From contig NZ_ATTE01000001.1 in NCBI RefSeq assembly GCF_000419525.1, positions 2,402,655-2,466,654 on the forward strand: DNA of 64,000 bases. The letters run 5' to 3'. The stretch is from Leucothrix mucor DSM 2157 (GTDB lineage: Bacteria > Pseudomonadota > Gammaproteobacteria > Thiotrichales > Thiotrichaceae). The notes below the pieces were generated by a model, which saw only the letters and a program-made list of their open reading frames with translations, made no database searches and was not told the origin of the DNA. The position numbers and the translations under genes were made by a program. Shown here piece by piece: positions 40,502 to 48,652 of the stretch (position 1 is its first letter; each line of letters starts with the position of its first letter).

Positions 40502-42376
40502 ATGAATCAAAATCCAACCTGGAAGTATCTGCTACTGCTTGCCGTTCTGCTGTTCGGCTTAGTGTATGCAGTACCTAATCTGTACCCATCCAACCCCGCC
40601 TTACAAATTACCCTGACCAGCGATACTGCAACGTTCAAAGGTACTGAGACTGAGGCAATTACCAAATCACTGACCGAATCCGGCATCGCCATCAAAAAGG
40701 TGGAAACGCAGGATAATCAGCTGATGGTTCACTTTGACGACACCACTGCCCAGTTTGCAGCGGTTGATCCGGTCAAAGCGGCATTGGGTAATGAGTACAA
40801 GGTTGCTCTGAACTTAGCACCAACCACACCAAGCTGGTTAAGTGCTTTGGGTGCCGAGCCTATGTACCTTGGCCTGGACTTACGTGGTGGTGTTCACTTC
40901 CTGATGGAAGTCGACATGGCAGCGGCGATCGATAAAGCCACTGAGCGCTACAAAGATGAATTAGGTAGCTTCCTGCGCGAAAAAGACATTCGCTATCTTG
41001 GCGTAGTACGTGAAGCTGATGACTCTCTGACGGTCAAATTCAAAGACCAGGAAACACTGGATGAGGCTTACAAAGTCTTTATTCGTGAATACAATGATCA
41101 GCTGGAATTGAGTGAGATTGACGTTGCTAAAGGCACCGCCTTAAAAGCCAGCATCACCGAAACCAATCTAAGCAATATCAAAAAATTGGCGCTACAGCAA
41201 AACATCACCACCCTACGTAACCGGGTGAATGAGATTGGTGTTGCTGAGCCGATTATCCAACAGCAAGGCCTTGAGCGTATCGTGGTGCAATTGCCTGGTG
41301 TTCAGGACCCGACTGCGGCCAAAGATATTCTGGGCGCAACAGCGACACTAGAATTCCGCATGGTGGATGAGGATAACAACGCTTTTGATGCTGAGGCGAA
41401 CAGACGTGTTCCAGTTGGCGATGTGCTGTACAAAGAGCGTAACGGCAACCCTATTTTGCTGAAACGCCAAGTCATGCTAACGGGTGACTTCATTACCGAT
41501 GCATCAGCTACCTTTGACCAAAACCAACAGCCTGCGGTAAGCATTACGCTGGATGGCAAAGGCGCGCGTATGTTTGAACGTGCTACCGGTGCCAATGTTC
41601 AGAAGCTAATGGGTGTGGTATTCATTGAGAATAAAACCGACATTAGCCGTGATGCTGAAGGCAACATTGTTAAGAATACGGTTAAGAAGCAGGAAGTCAT
41701 CAACGTTGCGCGGATTCAAGAGCAACTAAGCTCTAACTTCCAGATCACCGGATTGGATTCACCTAAAGAAGCGCATGACTTAGCCTTGTTACTGCGTGCT
41801 GGTGCACTGGCCGCTCCGGTATACATCGTTGAAGAACGTACTATTGGTCCGAGCTTGGGTGCTGAAAACATCAATGCTGGCTTCCAGTCTGTAGTCTACG
41901 GATTTGTTGCTGTATTGATCTTCATGCTGTTCTACTACCGCACCTTCGGTATCGTAGCCAACTTGGCACTAAGCTTGAACCTGATCATGATTGTTGCGGT
42001 GTTATCACTATTACAAGCAACACTGACTCTGCCTGGTATTGCCGGTGTGGTACTGACTGTTGGTATGGCGGTTGATGCAAACGTACTAATCTACGAGCGT
42101 ATTAAAGAAGAAATCAGAGCCGGAACGAGCCCTCAAAGCGCGATCCACGCCGGTTACGAAAAAGCCTTCTCAACCATTACCGATGCCAATATCACAACCT
42201 TTATCGCAGCGATCGTGCTGTTTGGTATGGGTACAGGTCCGATTAAGGGCTTCGCAATTACCCTATCTATCGGTATTTTGTCTTCCATGTTTACAGCGAT
42301 TTTTGGTACTCGTGTACTGATCAATCTGATTTACGGTAACCGTCGCGTTAAAACTATCAACATAGGGAATACCTAA
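40502..42376 (+). CDS. secD: Protein translocase subunit SecD
   Basis: About 624 residues from the ATG at 40502; an upstream TTG frame is discarded. SecD forms a complex with SecF that uses the proton gradient to pull exported proteins into the periplasm. There is an N-terminal membrane helix, a long periplasmic region containing YLGLDLRGGVHFLMEVD and VQLPGVQDP, and five C-terminal membrane helices with GMAVDANVLIYERIKEE and the conserved FAITLSIGI. Followed by secF after two bases. Confidence 0.97.
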   Translation: MNQNPTWKYLLLLAVLLFGLVYAVPNLYPSNPALQITLTSDTATFKGTETEAITKSLTESGIAIKKVETQDNQLMVHFDDTTAQFAAVDPVKAALGNEYKVALNLAPTTPSWLSALGAEPMYLGLDLRGGVHFLMEVDMAAAIDKATERYKDELGSFLREKDIRYLGVVREADDSLTVKFKDQETLDEAYKVFIREYNDQLELSEIDVAKGTALKASITETNLSNIKKLALQQNITTLRNRVNEIGVAEPIIQQQGLERIVVQLPGVQDPTAAKDILGATATLEFRMVDEDNNAFDAEANRRVPVGDVLYKERNGNPILLKRQVMLTGDFITDASATFDQNQQPAVSITLDGKGARMFERATGANVQKLMGVVFIENKTDISRDAEGNIVKNTVKKQEVINVARIQEQLSSNFQITGLDSPKEAHDLALLLRAGALAAPVYIVEERTIGPSLGAENINAGFQSVVYGFVAVLIFMLFYYRTFGIVANLALSLNLIMIVAVLSLLQATLTLPGIAGVVLTVGMAVDANVLIYERIKEEIRAGTSPQSAIHAGYEKAFSTITDANITTFIAAIVLFGMGTGPIKGFAITLSIGILSSMFTAIFGTRVLINLIYGNRRVKTINIGNT

Positions 42377-42378
42377 TC

Positions 42379-43317
42379 ATGTTTGAGAAAGCACATATTA
42401 GATTTATGAAGGTGAGTAAACTCGCCCTCATTTTCTCTGTCTCACTCTTGTTAATCTCGGTGATCTCACTATTTACCCGTGGATTAAATCTGGGTGTTGA
42501 TTTCACCGGTGGTAGCGTGATTCAGGTGAGCTATCCTGGCAATGCCAACATCAGCGAGATTCGCGATACGCTAACCAATGCTGGCTACGATGCGGCGGTA
42601 CAACCCTTTGGTACGGCTCAGGATGTCTTGATTCGTCTACCAGAGCAGACGACTGGCACCGGCGCAGAACGTAACGCAGTAAGCGATAACGTACTGAAGA
42701 CACTGTCTGACGTGACTCCGGGTGTAACCCTGCAACGGGTTGAGTTTGTTGGCCCGCAGATTGGTGACGAGCTTCGCGATCAGGGTGGTATTGCCATGCT
42801 GCTGGCACTGGCTGGTATCCTGATCTATGTTGCACTGCGCTTTGAGTTCCGCTTCTCAGTGAGTGCGATTGCAGCCTTGGTACACGATGTCACCATTACC
42901 GTTGGTTTCTTCTCAATCACCGGTATGGAGTTTGATTTGACCACGCTGGCGGCGATTCTGGCCATCATCGGTTACTCACTGAACGATACCATCGTTGTAT
43001 TTGACCGGATTCGTGAGAACTTCCTGAAGCTGCGTAAAGCAGAAACAGCAGACTCTATCGACCTGTCGATTAATGAGACGCTATCCAGAACATTGATGAC
43101 CTCTTTCACAACCGTGATTGTGGTCCTGTCTTTGTTCATATTTGGTGGTGAGATCATCCACAGCTTCTCGGTTGCGATGCTGGTCGGTATCACTATCGGT
43201 ACTTATTCATCGATTTATGTTGCCAGCACCTCGCTGATCGCAATGGGTGTTACCCGCGATTCGCTGTTGCCACCGGCTAAAGATGAAGCAGATGAAGATC
43301 TGGATGCTATTCCATAA
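42379..43317 (+). CDS. secF: Protein translocase subunit SecF
   Basis: 312 residues with six membrane helices. The signature residues GVDFTGGSVIQV, the central GYSLNDTIVVFDRIRENF and ETLSRTLMTSFTTV are present. SecF acts with SecD in the late stage of protein export. The gene closes the yajC-secD-secF operon and is followed by a strong hairpin. Confidence 0.97.
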   Translation: MFEKAHIRFMKVSKLALIFSVSLLLISVISLFTRGLNLGVDFTGGSVIQVSYPGNANISEIRDTLTNAGYDAAVQPFGTAQDVLIRLPEQTTGTGAERNAVSDNVLKTLSDVTPGVTLQRVEFVGPQIGDELRDQGGIAMLLALAGILIYVALRFEFRFSVSAIAALVHDVTITVGFFSITGMEFDLTTLAAILAIIGYSLNDTIVVFDRIRENFLKLRKAETADSIDLSINETLSRTLMTSFTTVIVVLSLFIFGGEIIHSFSVAMLVGITIGTYSSIYVASTSLIAMGVTRDSLLPPAKDEADEDLDAIP

Positions 43318-43381
43318 GTGGATAACATAATCACTACTAGTCGGCGTTGGTAATTACTGGCGTCAATTCGGCAATACAAAC

Positions 43382-43411
43382 GGGGCGCTCATTTGAGCGC
43401 CTCGTTTTGTT
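43382..43411 (+). terminator. Terminator after secF (possibly two-way)
   Basis: GGGGCGCTC, a 4-base loop and GAGCGCCTC form a 9-bp stem (one G-U), followed by GTTTTGTT on the plus strand. The convergent response regulator gene ends at 43410, so the element may also stop minus-strand transcription, although the minus-strand T-run is short. Confidence 0.75.
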
Positions 43412-44060
43412 ATCCATCCCCATATTTTAGCCCGTACTCAACCGCCATTACGGCTGCGGTAATTCGAGAACTAATTCCCAGTTTTCGTAAAATTGATTTC
43501 ACGTGTAATTTCACCGTGCCATCTGAAATTCCCAAACTGCGGGCTATCGCTTTATTACTTTGCCCTTCGGAAAGGTGTAATAAAATTTCATGCTCACGAG
43601 GAGTTAAGCACCCGAAAGGATTTTTCGTTGTGGTCACTTTGCCATCTTTGATCGCACTAGCCAGTATTGGCCTTAAGTCCGGTGCGACAATGATTTTTCC
43701 CTGAATCACTTCACCGATTGCAACCACCAGTTCATCTGGCTCCATATCCTTCAGCAGATAGCCCTGTGCACCGGCACGCAACGCTTCAAGAAAGTCCTCT
43801 TTCATACAACTGGTCGTTAGCATAACAACTGGTAAATCCGGCTTAATCGATTTAATTCGCCTCAGTGCACACATGCCAGTCATCTCAGGCATTCTCACAT
43901 CCAGCAATACAATATCTATTAGCTGCTCAGAGACCAAACGAATGCCATCTATGCCGTTAGCAACCGACGCGACTACATCAATGCCACGTCGCGTTAACAG
44001 GTCCTCAAGACCTGCCCGAAACAAAGTATGATCATCAATTAATAATACGCGCTGTTTCAT
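43410..44060 (-). CDS. NarL/LuxR-type response regulator
   Basis: 216 residues from the ATG at 44060; a GTG at 44063 has a better Shine-Dalgarno distance and may be used. The receiver domain has LIDDHTLFRAGLE, phospho-acceptor D54 in VLLDVRMPEMTG and the KDM lysine. The LuxR/NarL helix-turn-helix is LTPREHEILLHLSEGQSNKAIA followed by DGTVKLHVKSILRKL (split here from one motif). It is last in the dsrR-sensor-regulator unit. It probably controls sulfur or respiratory genes, including the dsr cluster; this is inferred from position. Confidence 0.9.
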   Translation of the reverse strand: MKQRVLLIDDHTLFRAGLEDLLTRRGIDVVASVANGIDGIRLVSEQLIDIVLLDVRMPEMTGMCALRRIKSIKPDLPVVMLTTSCMKEDFLEALRAGAQGYLLKDMEPDELVVAIGEVIQGKIIVAPDLRPILASAIKDGKVTTTKNPFGCLTPREHEILLHLSEGQSNKAIARSLGISDGTVKLHVKSILRKLGISSRITAAVMAVEYGLKYGDG

Positions 44061-44064
44061 CACA

Positions 44065-45648
44065 TTAATTTCCTGAGAATCGCGAGAGGCTTAACTTCGG
44101 CGCAGAGGCTTTAAAATTTAACTGCAATAACACCCCTCCCCCATCAGAATCCAGCTGTAACTCACCACCCAAGCGCGCTGCACGTTCCTGCATAATAGTT
44201 AAGCCAATGTGCTCACCGGTTTCTGGATTGTACTTGGGGCGATCATTGGGCAAGCCAACGCCATCATCCTCCACCAAAATACTGCAGTCGCCCGCCTCGG
44301 AGCTATGCATTAAAATTCTCACCGTTTCCGAACCGCTGTGTTTACGAATATTGGTCAGCGCTTCTTGCACAATGCGCACCACTTCAAGCCCATCATCATA
44401 GCCCAAGCCTTTAAACTCCCAATTGTGATAGAAGAACACATCAAAGCCGGTTTCTTGCCGGAAACGCTCCACGACAAGCTCAACTGCACGCAATATGCCC
44501 TTGCCATCAATCGGTGCCCTAAATTGCGTAATCAAGCACCGCAACTCTCGGGAAGCCTCATCGATTCCGGAGGCTAGACCTTTCAGCTCTTGTTGCAGTT
44601 TCGGCTTATGTTCTTTCGGTAGAGATTCATCAAATAAACAGATCTTATAGCGCAGGCTAGCCAAGGTTTGTGCCAGTGAATCATGAAGCTCATGCGCCAT
44701 GCGGGTGCGCTCCTGAACAATCGACAGTAACCGAGTATTTTCTTCAACATCAGCCTGTTCAATGGCCATACCTAAGTGCTTACCAATACTTTGCAGCAAC
44801 TCATCTTCGCTGGTTAAACTGATTTCCTGATTAATCGCCCGAGGCACTAACAGGTTAAGCACTCCAATTGATTCGCCTCGGTATCGCAATGGAATTGACA
44901 ACATTTCTAAATCGTTACTGCCACTAAACTCGCTTCGATAAGTCAGTTTGCAACGAGATAAATCTGTTTTACGAATGACTTTGTTCTCAACCACACTTCT
45001 AGCACAGGCACATTCCTGATCCGGTATGCTTTGGCACGGTTCTCCAGCACAACTATCCAGGCCGATACCAGCGACTAACTTGAGCTGATTATTTTCATCC
45101 AGTAAGCGCACACCCAAAGCCTTTGCCTTGGACACCCCTTGCATAGTCTGTAGAAAACACTTTAGTAAGTCATCCAGATTAGATGAGCTGTTAATGCAGT
45201 CCGCAACCTCATAAAGCACATTTAAGTGATATTTTTTTTGGGCAAGATAGTTCTCTTGCTGAACCAGATATAACTGCTGTTGAGCAGCCATAGTTTCATA
45301 GCTGGAAGCAATACGGTTGATATGCTGACGAATATCTTTTGACGCACAATACTCGCCATGAAACGGCATTCGCGCAGATAAGTCGCTATGCAAAATACTG
45401 CTGGCCCAGTTCGATAAATCACCGGATAAACGACAGAATTCACGCCAGAGTAGATACAGCAATAGCAGTACGCCACCACCCGATAACAGCCAGATCACCG
45501 TCATTAACGGCCCCAACCAATCCGGTCTATCGCTGAACCATAACGCCCAAAAGCAACAAGCTCCGATAGTGATAAACATCAGCAGCAGGAAGCTCAAAAT
45601 GGCGATAGCCTGTCTTGGTAAATACACTCCGCGCTTTGCAAAAACCAT
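44065..45648 (-). CDS. NarX/NarQ-like sensor histidine kinase with a cysteine-rich GAF-like region
   Basis: 527 residues. There are two membrane helices (about 14-36 and 46-67) separated by only a short loop, so no large periplasmic sensor is present. A HAMP-like/coiled segment leads to a GAF-like domain (about 150-295) with a cysteine group C200, C205, C213, C215 and C233, similar in style to the central module of NarX/NarQ. The HisKA_3 H box ERTRMAHELHDSLAQTL gives H322, and the ATPase G box is VEDDGVGLP. The clustered cysteines could sense redox state or hold a metal centre. It begins three bases after dsrR and ends one base before the regulator. Confidence 0.88.
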   Translation of the reverse strand: MVFAKRGVYLPRQAIAILSFLLLMFITIGACCFWALWFSDRPDWLGPLMTVIWLLSGGGVLLLLYLLWREFCRLSGDLSNWASSILHSDLSARMPFHGEYCASKDIRQHINRIASSYETMAAQQQLYLVQQENYLAQKKYHLNVLYEVADCINSSSNLDDLLKCFLQTMQGVSKAKALGVRLLDENNQLKLVAGIGLDSCAGEPCQSIPDQECACARSVVENKVIRKTDLSRCKLTYRSEFSGSNDLEMLSIPLRYRGESIGVLNLLVPRAINQEISLTSEDELLQSIGKHLGMAIEQADVEENTRLLSIVQERTRMAHELHDSLAQTLASLRYKICLFDESLPKEHKPKLQQELKGLASGIDEASRELRCLITQFRAPIDGKGILRAVELVVERFRQETGFDVFFYHNWEFKGLGYDDGLEVVRIVQEALTNIRKHSGSETVRILMHSSEAGDCSILVEDDGVGLPNDRPKYNPETGEHIGLTIMQERAARLGGELQLDSDGGGVLLQLNFKASAPKLSLSRFSGN

Positions 45649-45651
45649 GAT

Positions 45652-45987
45652 TTACTGGCGAGCCGCAGCGGCAATCGGGGCTAAGGTTGGCTCGTAACGG
45701 GCGTCATTCGGGTTTAAAAAGATAAATTCCATTCGTCCTTCAATCTCCACAAAATCCAACATCATTCCCTGTGCCAACGGCACGGAATCGGAGTCCAGTA
45801 CGACCTGAACGCCTTGCACCTGAAATTGCTGATCACCTACGTGCGACTGTTTATCAAAACCCATCTGATAATACAGCGCACCATTTGGCTGGCGCTTGAT
45901 CGCAATCCGCAATGGTAAACCCACTGCGCCGGACTCCTCGATAGACCGCATGACCTGCTGAGCGGCGGGCTTGCTTATTTCGATCAT
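45652..45987 (-). CDS. dsrR: DsrR, A-type-carrier-like protein lacking cysteines
   Basis: 111 residues of the IscA-like fold (MIEISKPAAQQVMRSIEE; LRIAIKRQPNGALYYQMGFD; VVLDSDSVPLAQGMMLDFVE). None of the three iron-sulfur cysteines of IscA is present; the protein has no cysteine at all. That is characteristic of DsrR of sulfur oxidisers, reported to influence dsr gene expression or DsrE synthesis rather than cluster assembly. An AGGAGGAG ribosome site precedes it. It is separated from dsrP by a terminator and 186 bases, and coupled to the sensor kinase downstream. Confidence 0.85.
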   Translation of the reverse strand: MIEISKPAAQQVMRSIEESGAVGLPLRIAIKRQPNGALYYQMGFDKQSHVGDQQFQVQGVQVVLDSDSVPLAQGMMLDFVEIEGRMEFIFLNPNDARYEPTLAPIAAAARQ

Positions 45988-46070
45988 AAAACTCCTCCTG
46001 CGGTACGCTTTTACAACGGTTTAGACTGTTCGCGTTTTTCTATAGCTTAGCATACGATCTACACTTCGGC

Positions 46071-46084
46071 TTGATGTGTATCAT
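46071..46084. promoter_or_regulatory. FNR/Anr-like palindrome upstream of dsrR
   Basis: TTGAT-GTGT-ATCAT matches the FNR consensus TTGAT-N4-ATCAA in nine of ten defined bases. It lies about 85 bases before the dsrR start. Possible -10 elements TATGCT (46054-46049) and TATAGA (46044-46039) follow on the minus strand, though neither is in the exact class II register. Function needs testing; the site suggests oxygen control of dsrR and the two-component pair. Confidence 0.4.
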
Positions 46085-46118
46085 TGAATCGGCTGAAATG
46101 ACTTTCTCATCGGCCATG

Positions 46119-46143
46119 AAAAAACCGGCATCAATGGCCGGCT
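46119..46143 (-). terminator. Rho-independent terminator after dsrP
   Basis: On the minus strand GCCGGC, a loop CATTGAT and GCCGGT form a compact stem followed immediately by TTTTTT. It lies 30 bases after the dsrP stop and would end the dsrE-to-dsrP transcript. Confidence 0.85.
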
Positions 46144-46173
46144 AAATACATTTTTAGATAATCTGGATTTCAG

Positions 46174-47379
46174 CTATTGGGAGGTATCAGCATCGGACAG
46201 GCTGACGGGTACTATGCGTAGCACTTTGACTGCAATAAATACCAACATTAATGAAAGCGCTACACCACCAGCACCTAAAGCCAGCTCAGGCAAGGAAGCA
46301 CTGTATTGCGTGATAACCCCATCAAAATAAGTACTACTCACCTCCGCATTGGGAAACAGCACCAATGGATATAGTTGCCCACCGATAATAATCACGTAGA
46401 GTTGCGTCAAACCACCAAGAATAGCCAAAGCCGCCGCGATCAGTAATGCTTTTAGCGAATGGCGCAAGGCAGGAAGCCATAACAAAGCCAAAGGCAGCAA
46501 ACTACCCAATACAATTTGCACTAACCAAAATAGCCAAGTGATTTTGCTACCGCCCGCTAAGATGAACATCTCAACGCCATGATGCTCGGTCGCGTACAGG
46601 TTTGTTAAATGACGTATCAGTTCAAAAAACAGCACCAATACAATAAAAATAGCCAAGGTGTAGCGCAGGCGACTCTGGATTTCAGCACCCAGTTCGCGTT
46701 GGCTGATCTTACATAAAAAGGCCAATACCAAACTGAAGCAGGCCGTACCAAACACATAGGAAGCCGCTATAAATAAGGGGGCTAAAATGGCCGCATCATA
46801 AAACTGACGCGCCACCAAAAATCCGAAAATTGACCCTGTGCCGGTAGTTAAAATAAAGCGCCAGACAAAAGCGATATATCCCATGGGTTTGTAAAACTTG
46901 GCAGCTTGCTGACTGCGATCCATCATTGACCAAAGATAGATCGCCATAATCACTAAAAAGCCGTTATACAGCAGAATATTCCAGGCAAAGATGGATTTGA
47001 AATTGTAGTAAATCATAGCCACGATTAAGCGGTCGGCATGCCCTAAATCTAATACGAGTATGACTAAGCCACCCAGCAGTAAAGCCATGGCTAACAACAG
47101 CGATAAGCGCCCAAGCGGCTGGTAAACCGTTTTATTAAAGACCGTGCCCAGAGAGCCAATATTAGCGGCGCCCGAGGCCGCAACAATTAGGAAGATGGCG
47201 AACACATGCGGCATGCCCCATACCACCTGATTATTCATTCCCGTGACATAATGGCCATGATGCTCTACATAAAAAAAGGCAATTAATCCTGCCAGAACTA
47301 ACGTGGCCATAGCTCCCATCACACCATAAAAAATCTGGCCATCGGTATTTATTTCACGAAAAATGGGTTTAGTAGCCAC
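46174..47379 (-). CDS. dsrP: DsrP, NrfD-like membrane subunit
   Basis: 401 residues with about ten hydrophobic helices, of the NrfD/PsrC family (WGMPHVFAIFLIVAASGAANIGS near the N-terminus). In the DsrMKJOP complex it exchanges electrons between the periplasmic DsrO iron-sulfur protein and the quinone pool. It begins one base after dsrO ends. It is the last gene before the terminator. Confidence 0.93.
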   Translation of the reverse strand: MATKPIFREINTDGQIFYGVMGAMATLVLAGLIAFFYVEHHGHYVTGMNNQVVWGMPHVFAIFLIVAASGAANIGSLGTVFNKTVYQPLGRLSLLLAMALLLGGLVILVLDLGHADRLIVAMIYYNFKSIFAWNILLYNGFLVIMAIYLWSMMDRSQQAAKFYKPMGYIAFVWRFILTTGTGSIFGFLVARQFYDAAILAPLFIAASYVFGTACFSLVLAFLCKISQRELGAEIQSRLRYTLAIFIVLVLFFELIRHLTNLYATEHHGVEMFILAGGSKITWLFWLVQIVLGSLLPLALLWLPALRHSLKALLIAAALAILGGLTQLYVIIIGGQLYPLVLFPNAEVSSTYFDGVITQYSASLPELALGAGGVALSLMLVFIAVKVLRIVPVSLSDADTSQ

Positions 47380-47380
47380 C

Positions 47381-48208
47381 TTAAATCCCCCAATACCGAA
47401 CGCCAGTATTTAACTCAAAGTCCGCTCGGATTTGTTGAGCGCCATACTTAAATAAGGCTTTACTAATCGCACTATCAGGGTCATTCAAATCACCAAAGAT
47501 TGCGGCACCGGGGGTAGCTTCAATACACGCGGGTTGCTCTCCTTTATCGATACGGTGTACGCAGAGATTGCAGGATTCCACAGTACCAATGCCTCGTGGT
47601 GAATTCGGCTTTTGATTTTCCAGATTTTCATGCACAAAACTGCGTGCTTTGTAAGGGCAGGCCATCATGCAATAGCGACAACCAATACAAATATGCTTAT
47701 CCACCAGCACAATGCCATCTGCCCGCTTGAACGATGCACCTGTGGGGCATACATCGACGCAAGGCGCTGTTTCGCAGTGCTGGCACATGACCGGTAGGGA
47801 TGTTTGTTTGTGAGTGAGCTTTTCAGTAAAGGTGACTTTACGCACCCATTGCGACTGTTGGGCGGGTGAAGCTTTAGGATCATCACCCCAGCCTTGTTCT
47901 TTTTTACAGGCGGCAATCATGGCATCGCCACCATCGCTGAGCTTATTGGTATCGATCAACACTCCCCAGCGCACGGTACTACTGGCAGGCTGATCATTTG
48001 GCTTAGCTTTCACTTCTCGCAGCATGATACCCGGCGCTAGTGTCACTGCTGCGGCTGCTGTTAAACCACCTAAAAAGCGGCGGCGATAGCGGTTAATCTG
48101 GTTACCTGGATCTGCAGGTGATTGCTGAGACTCGGTCGAATCAATGACAGCTGATTTGGACTTGGTCAGCCTGGATCTAACTTGAACAGTCTTGACGTGA
48201 TTATTCAT
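47381..48208 (-). CDS. dsrO: DsrO, periplasmic iron-sulfur protein with Tat signal
   Basis: 275 residues. A twin-arginine leader reads RYRRRFLGGLTAAAAV at about 41-56, preceded by an unusually long charged N-terminus (about 40 residues). The ferredoxin-like core has CQHCETAPCVDVCPTG, CIGCRYCMMACPYKAR and CNLCVHR, enough cysteines for several [4Fe-4S] centres. It should shuttle electrons between DsrJ and DsrP on the periplasmic face. Its ATG overlaps the dsrJ stop. Confidence 0.94.
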   Translation of the reverse strand: MNNHVKTVQVRSRLTKSKSAVIDSTESQQSPADPGNQINRYRRRFLGGLTAAAAVTLAPGIMLREVKAKPNDQPASSTVRWGVLIDTNKLSDGGDAMIAACKKEQGWGDDPKASPAQQSQWVRKVTFTEKLTHKQTSLPVMCQHCETAPCVDVCPTGASFKRADGIVLVDKHICIGCRYCMMACPYKARSFVHENLENQKPNSPRGIGTVESCNLCVHRIDKGEQPACIEATPGAAIFGDLNDPDSAISKALFKYGAQQIRADFELNTGVRYWGI

Positions 48209-48609
48209 GGCTTAGCCTCCTCTGCGACTTTCATGGTCGGCCGATCAGCATGGCATTGAAAGCAATCCAACTTAACCGCCACATCAATATGGCAAGTAGC
48301 GCAGAAATGCTCGGGATCGGCATGCTTAACCACTTTCGTCGCCGTTGGCGCTGGCACATGGCAGTCAATACAGCCATTCAAGCTGTATTTTGGCGTTCGG
48401 ACGCCTTCGTGCACCGTGCGGTCGCGTTTATGCATCAATAAGTGCATGTGATTACTGCGCATCTCGACAATATGCAAATCGCGCTGCTCCGATGACTCAA
48501 ATTGGCGTTGCGCTTTCGTCAGCTCTGGCGGATTGCTATCGCAAGCGGTCAAACCAAACAGGCTAAGCATCAGCAGTATTCCAAAGGATAGTTGGCGACA
48601 ATTATTCAT
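48205..48609 (-). CDS. dsrJ: DsrJ, triheme cytochrome c
   Basis: 134 residues from the ATG at 48609, which has GGAG nine bases upstream; a GTG at 48612 is also in frame. Three c-type haem motifs are visible: CIDCH, CATCH and CFQCH. The N-terminal segment LLMLSLFGLTACDSN looks like a lipobox with C23, so the protein may be a lipoprotein. In Allochromatium, one haem of DsrJ has unusual histidine/cysteine ligation. It is the periplasmic electron entry or exit point of DsrMKJOP. Confidence 0.94.
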   Translation of the reverse strand: MNNCRQLSFGILLMLSLFGLTACDSNPPELTKAQRQFESSEQRDLHIVEMRSNHMHLLMHKRDRTVHEGVRTPKYSLNGCIDCHVPAPTATKVVKHADPEHFCATCHIDVAVKLDCFQCHADRPTMKVAEEAKP

Positions 48610-48652
48610 CACCCAGCACTCCGAGCAAGAGGCAATTCGCTAACGCCATGGC

